Origin: AP-15 sp036008325 | GTDB taxonomy: Bacteria; Pseudomonadota; Alphaproteobacteria; ATCC43930; CGMCC-115725 | Direction: 5' to 3' | Assembly (NCBI GenBank): GCA_036008325.1 | Contig: DASYNW010000160.1 | Location: forward strand, 1-13,431 | Length of the DNA: 13,431 nt | Shown here: positions 1-5,628 of the stretch, piece after piece | How positions within the stretch are numbered: the stretch's first letter is position 1 | Layout: each line of letters starts with the position of its first letter | Notes under the pieces: generated by a model | The model's input: the letters and a program-made list of their open reading frames with translations, nothing else | Databases searched by the model: none | What the model was told of the DNA's origin: nothing | Translations under genes and position numbers: made by a program

Positions 1-1142
1 ACCGCCGGCCGCACGATGATCGCGCCGACACCGAGGAACAGGACAAGACCGGCGCCGGCCATCATCATCGCTCGGTAATGGCCGGCCGCGGCGAGGGCGA
101 CGCCGGCGACCGCGCAGGCCAAGGCGAGAGCCGCCACGATCGCCAGCACCGTCTCGAACGGGGCGGCGAGCGCGCCGAGCTCGAGGCGGAACGGCAATGG
201 CCAGCCGGGTTCGGTGTGCAGCCCCGGCGGCAGGATGCCGAGCAGGCCGACGATGGCGAGGACAATCAGGCCGAGCGCCGCCTCGATCAGCGCGTTGCGC
301 CGCAGATGACCGATCGCCGCCGCCCACAAGGCCGGCCGCCCGGCGGCCGCCGGGGCCAGCCGCGGCCCCATCCGCAACAGGTTGACCGCGCCGAACGTAA
401 CCATCGTCGCGAAGATCGCGACCTTGGCGAGCAGCAATCGGCCGTAAAGGGTGCCGATCAGGGCCGGGACCGTGCCGGCGAGAAACCAGGTGTTGACGAG
501 GCCGGCAGCGAACAGGATGGCGACGCTCGCCGCGGCCAACACCGAAAAGCGCCGGACCGCGCGCCGCGCCAGCGCCGCCCAATCAGGGTCGCCGATCCGC
601 CGCGCTTCGGCCAGCAGCAGCGCCAGCGGGATCAGGGAGCCGAGCCAGGCGCCGGCGGCCAGCAGATGGAGGATGTCGGCGCCCAGGTGCAGCTCGCCCG
701 GCCGGCCCGGCGTCGCCCCGCCGTGACCCGCCCAGGCGAGGCTGCCGAGTATGCCGCCGGCGAGCGCCAAACCGGCCCACTCCAAAACCCGCGCGCGCCA
801 GCGCTGCCGGGCGAACAGGCAGAGCGCCAGCAGCGTCGCCAGCACAAAGCGCGCGAGCCAGACCTCTCCGAAGCGGGTCCGAGTCAAGACGAGCGTGACG
901 ACGCCTTGCGGCAATACGGCGTCGAGCGGCTGGCCGCTCAGCTTTGCCGCCAGCACCAGGAGCCAGCCCAAGCCCGAGACCAGCGCCAGCACCAGGCTCG
1001 CCCAGCCGAGCACGGAGAGCCGCCGGCGCAGCCGCCCCGAGCCGTCCGGGGCGGCGACGAGGCAGAGGAAGGCGAACAGCCCGGCGAGCGATATCGTCGA
1101 GGCGTAATGAACCACGCGCGCCGCAATCAGATAATCATCCAT
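1..1142 (-). CDS. copD: CopD family copper-handling inner-membrane protein, 3' end cut by the window
   Basis: CopD/PcoD proteins sit in the inner membrane and act with periplasmic CopC in copper transfer, probably import. The reading frame is open from an ATG at 1142 to the window edge, giving 380 residues with no stop. The protein is mostly hydrophobic helices: about eight segments in the first 300 residues, then at least two more near the end. Recognisable CopD stretches are HLLAAGAWLGSL, AGLVNTWFLAG and the loop ending in LLRMGPRLAP. An in-frame TGA lies 15 nt upstream of the ATG, which supports this start; a G-rich run just before it may be a weak ribosome-binding site. It lies 46 nt after copC, so the two are probably cotranscribed. 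The chain runs past the usual CopD domain and is still open at position 1, so a C-terminal extension is likely. Family assignment is firm; the direction of copper movement is not shown by the sequence. Confidence 0.85.
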   Translation of the reverse strand, partial: MDDYLIAARVVHYASTISLAGLFAFLCLVAAPDGSGRLRRRLSVLGWASLVLALVSGLGWLLVLAAKLSGQPLDAVLPQGVVTLVLTRTRFGEVWLARFVLATLLALCLFARQRWRARVLEWAGLALAGGILGSLAWAGHGGATPGRPGELHLGADILHLLAAGAWLGSLIPLALLLAEARRIGDPDWAALARRAVRRFSVLAAASVAILFAAGLVNTWFLAGTVPALIGTLYGRLLLAKVAIFATMVTFGAVNLLRMGPRLAPAAAGRPALWAAAIGHLRRNALIEAALGLIVLAIVGLLGILPPGLHTEPGWPLPFRLELGALAAPFETVLAIVAALALACAVAGVALAAAGHYRAMMMAGAGLVLFLGVGAIIVRPA

Positions 1143-1188
1143 TGCGCCCCCGCTGTTTCAGGATCGCCGCTATTGCTGTGTGGGCATT

Positions 1189-1563
1189 TCATCCGCCACC
1201 CACGGTGAAGGTGAAGTGCCCGGTGGTCGTATGGGTGTCGACGGAGAGGGCGTGCCACGCGACGGTATAGGTGCCGGGCGGCAGCTTCTTTAGCGACACA
1301 TGCAACTCGGTCGGGTCTTTCGGATCGACTTGAGCTGGGCCCGTATCGACGAGATTGCCGGCTTGGTCGGTCACCGTTGCCGTGGTGAACGCCGGCTCGA
1401 GCTGCTGCGTGAACCACATCGTCAACGCGGCCGGGGCGGCCGGCACCGAACTGCCGACCGCCGGGCTCGCATGGTCGAGAAAGGCATGCGCCTGCGCCGC
1501 GGGCGCTCCAAGAACAACGCCGGCGAAGACCGCCGCTGCCCCGATCGTCCGATGGGTCACCAT
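1189..1563 (-). CDS. copC: CopC, periplasmic Cu(II)-binding protein
   Basis: The 124-residue product matches the usual size of a CopC precursor. Residues 1-25 form a Sec signal peptide ending in AQA, so the mature protein would start at His26 (HAFLDHASP), the typical CopC beginning. The family binds Cu(II) with the mature N-terminal His plus an Asp-x-His pair; here these are His26, Asp109 and His111 (VDTH). No Met-rich Cu(I) site is visible, so this looks like a Cu(II)-only form. The end (GHFTFTVGG) is the expected last beta strand. The start codon overlaps the stop of the upstream exported-protein gene by 7 nt (ATGGTGA) and no Shine-Dalgarno sequence precedes it, which suggests translational coupling. 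CopD follows 46 nt downstream. The likely role is binding Cu(II) in the periplasm and passing it to CopD. Confidence 0.93.
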   Translation of the reverse strand: MVTHRTIGAAAVFAGVVLGAPAAQAHAFLDHASPAVGSSVPAAPAALTMWFTQQLEPAFTTATVTDQAGNLVDTGPAQVDPKDPTELHVSLKKLPPGTYTVAWHALSVDTHTTTGHFTFTVGGG

Positions 1564-2471
1564 TGCGAAATCGGCCGGCCGATGCTGTTCGGGAACAGAT
1601 CATCGAGATAGAAATGCAGCTGGATCACCCCGCCGATCCCGTGGCCCGACAGGCTGTTGGTCGGGATGATCGCCTCGGCGCCGACTTGGAAATATTGCCC
1701 GGCCCAGATCACCCCGGGTTGCACCGTGCCGGTCGTCGTCCCGCTATAGCCGCGGTTGAACGGCGACGTCAGCGCGAATTCCACAAGCGGGATCATGCGG
1801 TTGAAGGGCGGCCCCAGCCCCACGTCGCGAACTTCTTCCTGCAAATACGGGATGCTGTATTCGATCGCGAAGCCGTAAAAGACGTCGTCCGGGTTCTTCA
1901 CCCCCATGGTTTCGGTCTGGGTTGGAACGTCGAGAGCGATATTGCCGGTCAGCGCGAACGGGCGCAGCCAGGGCAGCGAATTCGGCAGGTCGCCAAAGCC
2001 TTTGCCGAAATCGAAGGTCGGCGACAGGGTGGTGAAGGCGGGAGCGCCCAGGTTTTGTACATTTCCGGTATTTCCCCAAGTCACATCGAGCGCGGCCAGA
2101 GCCATGGCCTCGTGCTCGGGGTTGATGAACAGCTGGTATTGGGTTCCGGTGGTCAGCGCCCCAAACCCGGTCGTCGCCGGCATGCCGGGCGCTCTCAGGT
2201 GCGCCCACTGATCGGACAGGGTGAAGTCCCAGCTGGGGGTGATCAGCATCGACAGATCGCTGCCGACGTCGAGCTCGCGCGAGCCGTCGCTCTGGGTCGG
2301 GTTGAGGGAAATGGTCGGCAACGAGGCTTCGTCGGCGACAAACGGGTCGTCGGTCAGGATCGTGGCCGGGAAAAAGCGGTCGCCGGCAAAGCCGTGCGCC
2401 ATCGCCTCGGCGCCTGGCAGGAACGCCGCCACCGCCGCGGCGGCAATGCCGCGGCAAATTACGCGGTGCAT
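1557..2471 (-). CDS. Exported protein of unknown family, probable outer-membrane beta-barrel, copper-operon associated
   Basis: I do not recognise a named family for this 304-residue protein. Residues 1-25 are a clear signal peptide ending AMA, so the mature chain would start at His26 (HGFAGDRFFPATI). The rest has no hydrophobic helix. It is rich in Gly, Thr, Asn, Pro and aromatic residues in alternating patterns, with short turns such as NPTQSDGS and GYSGTTTGT, as in outer-membrane beta-barrels. The last residue is Trp rather than the usual Phe, and a secreted soluble beta protein remains possible. The ATG at 2471 has a GGAG 7 nt upstream and begins a clean signal peptide; the frame is open further upstream but that part is antisense to the preceding gene. 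The gene sits between the DUF2946-type gene (62 nt upstream) and copC (7-nt overlap), which ties it to copper or other metal handling at the envelope. A role in metal passage across, or capture at, the outer membrane is inference. Confidence 0.72.
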   Translation of the reverse strand: MHRVICRGIAAAAVAAFLPGAEAMAHGFAGDRFFPATILTDDPFVADEASLPTISLNPTQSDGSRELDVGSDLSMLITPSWDFTLSDQWAHLRAPGMPATTGFGALTTGTQYQLFINPEHEAMALAALDVTWGNTGNVQNLGAPAFTTLSPTFDFGKGFGDLPNSLPWLRPFALTGNIALDVPTQTETMGVKNPDDVFYGFAIEYSIPYLQEEVRDVGLGPPFNRMIPLVEFALTSPFNRGYSGTTTGTVQPGVIWAGQYFQVGAEAIIPTNSLSGHGIGGVIQLHFYLDDLFPNSIGRPISQW

Positions 2472-2533
2472 GATCGTGCTCCGAAAGAATCGCACAATGC
2501 CGGATCGCCACGATGCGGTTCCGGCAGGTTGGG

Positions 2534-3001
2534 CTATGTCGTCAACTGAGCCCTGGCGATCGGAGGAGCACGGGAGCGGTAGGCGACCGCGGTCACGGCG
2601 CGCGGCGCGCGGTTGGTCGCCGCCCGCAGAATCGGAGCCTCGATGCGCGTCGGCGCCGCCAGCGGGACGGCGGTGGCCGGGGCAAAGCCGGCGAGGGTGC
2701 CGAGCGAGCTGCACACCGCGCAATCCGGGTGGTGGGGCTTGCCGTGGCCGTCGGCCCCCTTGGCGTGGCCGTCGGCGTTGTCGCCGGATGACTGACCTTG
2801 GTCGAGATGCCCGGTCAGCAGCGCCAGCAGCCGCCAGGTGAGGTCGTGCCTGGCCGCCGGCGCGTTTTGGCGCTGTGCCGCGGCCTCGAACTTGTGGTCG
2901 AGATCGAAGGCGAGGTGGATAGGGACGAGCGCGTTGAGACCCAGCGCGATGACGCCGAGCCATGCGGCAATGATCCCGAACGCCAGCCGACGCGGCCGCA
3001 T
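2534..3001 (-). CDS. DUF2946-type membrane-anchored protein with His/Cys-rich loop
   Basis: This 155-residue protein has one N-terminal hydrophobic helix (about residues 7-29), then a polar region thought to be periplasmic. Residues 79-97 hold His79, His86, His90, His91 and the pair Cys94-x-x-Cys97 (HHPDCAVC), a plausible soft-metal site. The tail ends in an Ala/Pro/Arg-rich segment with RSRAPP. The short N-terminal helix, central C-x-x-C and RAPP-like end fit the DUF2946 family, which has no established function and often lies near copper genes. The ATG at 3001 is preceded by GGGGGAG at about 10 nt. It is the first gene of the apparent operon leading to copD and lies directly downstream of the promoter candidate at 3045-3073. 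A metallochaperone or metal-sensing role is inference. Confidence 0.75.
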   Translation of the reverse strand: MRPRRLAFGIIAAWLGVIALGLNALVPIHLAFDLDHKFEAAAQRQNAPAARHDLTWRLLALLTGHLDQGQSSGDNADGHAKGADGHGKPHHPDCAVCSSLGTLAGFAPATAVPLAAPTRIEAPILRAATNRAPRAVTAVAYRSRAPPIARAQLTT

Positions 3002-3044
3002 TCCGACCCGTCTCCCCCGGCGCGAACAGCCGCGCCCGTCGGCG

Positions 3045-3073
3045 AAAATAGAGCCCGGCCTAAAGCTTGTCTA
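3045..3073 (-). promoter_or_regulatory. sigma70-like promoter of the DUF2946-copC-copD operon
   Basis: Read on the minus strand, TAGACA (3073-3068) and TATTTT (3050-3045) are separated by exactly 17 bp. They lie about 45 bp upstream of the first operon start, in the only A/T-rich part of the shared intergenic region. A 6-bp inverted repeat, AATAGA (3047-3052) and TCTATT (3070-3075), overlaps both promoter elements and could be a repressor site. It does not match the well-known Zur box, so the operator idea is weak. Confidence 0.5.
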
Positions 3074-3162
3074 TTCTATGCCGCGTGTTGCCGAGCGCTG
3101 CCGAGCTGCCGTAAGGTGGCCGCGATTGGTGAGGCGCGGAGCGGCGCGCGGAGAGGCCTGCG

Positions 3163-3615
3163 ATGGGTTCCCGGGACATCGAGCGCGCGCTGGCGCGGGC
3201 GCAGCGGATCTGCGCCGGCCGCAGCCTGCGCTTGACGCCGGTTCGCCGGCGAGTGCTGGAGCTGATCCTGACCTCTCGGCAGCCGATCGGGGCCTATGCG
3301 CTGCTGGCCGAGCTGCAGCGCGAGCGCGGCCGGCTCGGCCCGCCCACCGTATATCGCGCGCTCGACTTCCTGCTCGCCGGCAAGCTGATCCACAAGATCG
3401 AGAGTGTGAGCGCCTATGTCGCCTGCGCCGACGTCGACCACCCACACGAAAGCCAGTTCATGATCTGCGACGATTGCGGTGCTGCGGAGGAGATCCGCGA
3501 CGTCGAAATCGTGGAGAGCCTGCGCCGGCTCGGCGAGGGTCGCGGCTTTGCCATAGGCCGCCACGTCATCGAGGCGCGCGGGCTGTGCCCCGCCTGTCGC
3601 GCCGCCCATTGCTGA
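3163..3615 (+). CDS. zur: Zur, zinc-responsive Fur-family repressor
   Basis: This is a 150-residue Fur-family DNA-binding regulator. The winged-helix part includes RLTPVRRRVLELI (about residues 23-35) and GPPTVYRALDFLL (59-71), the recognition-helix region. Structural zinc cysteines are present as C102-x-x-C105 (ICDDCG) and C142-x-x-C145 (CPAC). The residues equivalent to the sensory zinc site of E. coli Zur are all visible: His77, Cys88, His95 and Glu110. The cysteine at 88 is characteristic of Zur rather than Fur. GGAGAGG at 3150-3156 precedes the ATG by 6 nt. The gene diverges from the DUF2946-copC-copD operon, and no znuABC transporter gene is in view. Zn-dependent repression of zinc uptake is the established family role; control of the divergent operon is only suggested by position. 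Confidence 0.9.
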   Translation: MGSRDIERALARAQRICAGRSLRLTPVRRRVLELILTSRQPIGAYALLAELQRERGRLGPPTVYRALDFLLAGKLIHKIESVSAYVACADVDHPHESQFMICDDCGAAEEIRDVEIVESLRRLGEGRGFAIGRHVIEARGLCPACRAAHC

Positions 3616-3645
3616 TGCGGATCGCCGGGCAGAGCACGGTGGGTC

Positions 3646-3671
3646 GGCCGCTGTCCCTTCAGGGGTTGGCC
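3646..3671. terminator. hairpin between the convergent zur and small basic ORF
   Basis: The sequence forms an imperfect stem, with outer GGCC (3646-3649) pairing GGCC (3668-3671) and inner CCC pairing GGG around a TTCA loop (3658-3661). It lies exactly between two convergent genes. No U-run follows on either strand, so efficient intrinsic termination is uncertain. Confidence 0.3.
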
Positions 3672-3778
3672 TAACCCTGCGCCCGGGCGCGCTGGCGCCG
3701 CCGTTTGGCTTTGAGCTTGGCCTTGTGCCGGGCGGAGCGCTCGCGGGTCCGCGGCTTGCGTATTTGAGCTCTCTTCAT
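3671..3778 (-). CDS. 35-residue highly basic peptide, conserved-type small protein
   Basis: The ORF starts with ATG at 3778, preceded by a strong AGGAAGG ribosome-binding site about 6 nt upstream, and ends at TAG (3671-3673). The product begins MKRAQIRKPRTRERSARHKA and continues in the same style. It contains 11 Arg and 6 Lys in 35 residues, one Glu, one His, and no Cys, Trp, Tyr or Phe. It has no signal peptide or hydrophobic stretch, so it should be cytoplasmic and bind nucleic acid or the ribosome; that is inference from composition. It resembles in style the short Arg/Lys-rich ribosome-associated peptides, but I cannot assign a family. It lies about 93 nt downstream of tRNA-His on the same strand and could share its transcript. 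The strong ribosome-binding site is the main reason to call it real. Confidence 0.55.
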   Translation of the reverse strand: MKRAQIRKPRTRERSARHKAKLKAKRRRQRARAQG

Positions 3779-3860
3779 GGCGCCTTCCTGTCGTCGTCCA
3801 AGTCTGAGCGGTTCCCGCCGGGCGTCATGCCGCGAAGGTGATTTCCAAAATCCGGATCGG

Positions 3861-3871
3861 TCAAAAAAAGC
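3861..3871 (-). terminator. T7 tract directly after tRNA-His
   Basis: On the minus strand, seven T residues (3869-3863) begin two bases after the encoded CCA. The tRNA T-arm and acceptor stem lie just upstream and could take the place of a terminator hairpin. There is no separate stem, so partial read-through into the small basic ORF is possible. Confidence 0.3.
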
Positions 3872-3948
3872 TGGGGCGAGTGACCGGATTTGAACCGGCG
3901 ACATCCAGATCCACAATCTGGCGCTCTAACCAACTGAGCTACACCCGC
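3872..3948 (-). tRNA. tRNA-His (anticodon GTG)
   Basis: On the minus strand the sequence folds as a cloverleaf. The acceptor stem is GCGGGTG with CACTCGC, containing one G-T wobble. The D-arm is TAGCTCAGTTGGTTAGAG, the anticodon stem is CCAGA/TCTGG with loop TTGTGGA, and the T-arm is CCGGTTCAAATCCGG. The anticodon is GTG, read as His. The base before the gene (3949) is G opposite C73, the extra G-1 to C73 pair that marks tRNA-His. The CCA end is encoded (3874-3872). Confidence 0.97.
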
Positions 3949-3959
3949 CGCCGGGGTGG

Positions 3960-3987
3960 AGTTAACGGTTCGCGCCCAAGGCGTCAA
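3960..3987 (-). promoter_or_regulatory. promoter candidate for tRNA-His
   Basis: Read on the minus strand, TTGACG (3987-3982) is followed after 16 bp by TTAACT (3965-3960), only 10 bp before the tRNA. The -35 element matches five of six consensus bases; the -10 is weak. The position would give a very short leader, as is common for tRNA genes. Confidence 0.4.
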
Positions 3988-4067
3988 GGCCGCGCGAAGG
4001 CAGAACGTGACGGCCAGGTCGCCGCGCCGGCCTTCCCGGCGCGCGGCCCGCATCCCACATCTGGGCG

Positions 4068-5573
4068 ATGCCGATTTCATCCGAGGTCTGGGGCAAAAAG
4101 GCGCTGTTGACGCCGCCGCAGATGGCCGCAGCCGACCGGCTGACGATTGCCGGTGGCGTCCCCGGCATCACCTTGATGGAACGGGCGGGACTGGCTGTCG
4201 CCGACGCGGTCTCGCGGCGCTGGCCGCCGCGGCCGGTCGTCGTGCTGTGTGGCCCCGGCAACAATGGCGGCGACGGCTTTGTCGCCGCGCGCATCCTGGC
4301 CGAGCGCGGCTGGCCCGTGCGGCTGGCGCTGCTCGGCGAGCGCGCTGGGTTGTACGGCGATGCGGCTGCCGCGGCCGGGCGCTGGCCGGGTCCGGCCGAA
4401 CCGCTGACGCTGGCGGCGCTCGACGATGCCGGTCTCGCGGTCGACGCGATCTTCGGCGCTGGGCTGGCGCGGCCGATCGAGGGGGGGGCGCTCGCCGTCG
4501 TCGAGGCGCTCGGCCGGCGCCGGTTGCCGGTGGTCGCCGTCGATGTGCCGAGCGGGGTCGATGGCGCCACGGGGGCCGTGCGCGGGGCGGCGCCGATGGC
4601 TGCGCTGACGGTCACGTTCTTTCGCAAAAAGCCGGGTCACCTGCTGCTGCCGGGGCGGATCTTGTGCGGCCGGACGGTGCTGGCGCAGATCGGCATCCCG
4701 GATGGCGTGCTCGACGCGGTTGCCCCCGATATGGCCGAGAACGACCCCGCCTGGTGGCTCGCCGACCTGGCCAGGCCGGGCCTCGACAGCCATAAATATA
4801 CCCGCGGGCACGCGCTCGTGGCCGGCGGCGCGGCGATGACCGGGGCGGCCCGGCTCGCCGCCCGCAGCGCCGCCCGGCTCGGCGCCGGGCTCGTCACCCT
4901 CGCCGCGCCGCGAGCGGCGTTCCCGATCTATGCGACGGCGCTGACCGGGGTCATCGTCGATCCGATCGCCGGTCTCGACGACTTTCGCGCCTTGCTCGCG
5001 GACCGGCGGCGCAATGCCGCGCTGATCGGCCCGGGCGCCGGGGTCGGCGGCGAAACCCGCGACAAGACCTTGGCGATCCTCGAAGCCGGCAAGCGGGCGG
5101 TGCTCGACGCCGATGCGCTGACCTCGTTCGCTGGCGATCCGCAGACCCTGTTCGCGGCGGTCCGCGCGCCGGTGGTGATGACCCCGCACGAGGGCGAGTT
5201 CGCCCGCCTGTTCGATACCGGCGGCAGCAAGCCCGAACGGGCGCGCCGCGCCGCGCGGCAGAGCGGTGCGGTTATCGTGCTGAAGGGCGCCGACACGGTG
5301 GTTGCCGCACCCGACGGCCGGGTCGCGATCAACGAGAACGCGCCGCCCGATTTGGCGACGGCGGGCAGCGGCGACGTTCTCGCCGGCATGGTGCTGGGGC
5401 TGTTGGCGCAGGGCATGGAGCCGTTTGCCGCGGCAGCGGCGGCGGTGTGGCTGCACGGCGACGCCGCCGGGCGCATCGGCGCCGGGCTGGTGGCCGAGGA
5501 TCTGGTCGAGGGGCTGGCGCCGGCACTGCGCAAATTGGTGCTGAGACGCGGGGAAGCTGCGCTTGGAGGTTGA
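4068..5573 (+). CDS. nnr: Bifunctional NAD(P)H-hydrate epimerase / ADP-dependent NAD(P)H-hydrate dehydratase
   Basis: This 501-residue enzyme repairs NADHX and NADPHX, damaged hydrated forms of the cofactors. The N-terminal YjeF epimerase domain (about residues 14-215) interconverts R and S epimers; it shows LLTPPQMAAADRL, GPGNNGGDG (62-70) and DVPSGVDG. The C-terminal dehydratase domain (from about HKYTRG, 242) removes water at the expense of ADP; it shows MTPHEGEF (371-378), LKGADTVVA and TAGSGDVLAG (431-440), with Asp436 the likely catalytic acid. The length is normal for the fused form. No good Shine-Dalgarno sequence precedes the ATG at 4068, and the homologous part begins about 13 residues in, so the true start could be slightly later. 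It is divergent from tRNA-His, and malonyl-CoA decarboxylase follows almost without a gap. The enzyme is a cytosolic housekeeping protein. Confidence 0.95.
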   Translation: MPISSEVWGKKALLTPPQMAAADRLTIAGGVPGITLMERAGLAVADAVSRRWPPRPVVVLCGPGNNGGDGFVAARILAERGWPVRLALLGERAGLYGDAAAAAGRWPGPAEPLTLAALDDAGLAVDAIFGAGLARPIEGGALAVVEALGRRRLPVVAVDVPSGVDGATGAVRGAAPMAALTVTFFRKKPGHLLLPGRILCGRTVLAQIGIPDGVLDAVAPDMAENDPAWWLADLARPGLDSHKYTRGHALVAGGAAMTGAARLAARSAARLGAGLVTLAAPRAAFPIYATALTGVIVDPIAGLDDFRALLADRRRNAALIGPGAGVGGETRDKTLAILEAGKRAVLDADALTSFAGDPQTLFAAVRAPVVMTPHEGEFARLFDTGGSKPERARRAARQSGAVIVLKGADTVVAAPDGRVAINENAPPDLATAGSGDVLAGMVLGLLAQGMEPFAAAAAAVWLHGDAAGRIGAGLVAEDLVEGLAPALRKLVLRRGEAALGG

Positions 5574-5628
5574 CGGCGATGCCGCGCTCGCGTCTCTGTC
5601 GGGTTCCGCCACTGCCGCGATGGCTGCC

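Noticed and set aside
78..1208. Long plus-strand ORF (376 codons) opposite copD
   Set aside because: The translation is dominated by Arg, Gln, Glu and Ala with no domain, and it is antisense to a clear CopD protein. GC-rich codons leave this frame free of stops.
1563..2549. 328-codon plus-strand ORF opposite the exported protein gene
   Set aside because: The minus strand gives a clean signal peptide and a ribosome-binding site; the plus-strand translation is low-complexity and domain-free.
2472..2963. N-terminal extension of the exported protein frame up to 2963
   Set aside because: It lies antisense-frame within the DUF2946-type gene, and the ATG at 2471 begins a proper signal peptide with its own GGAG.
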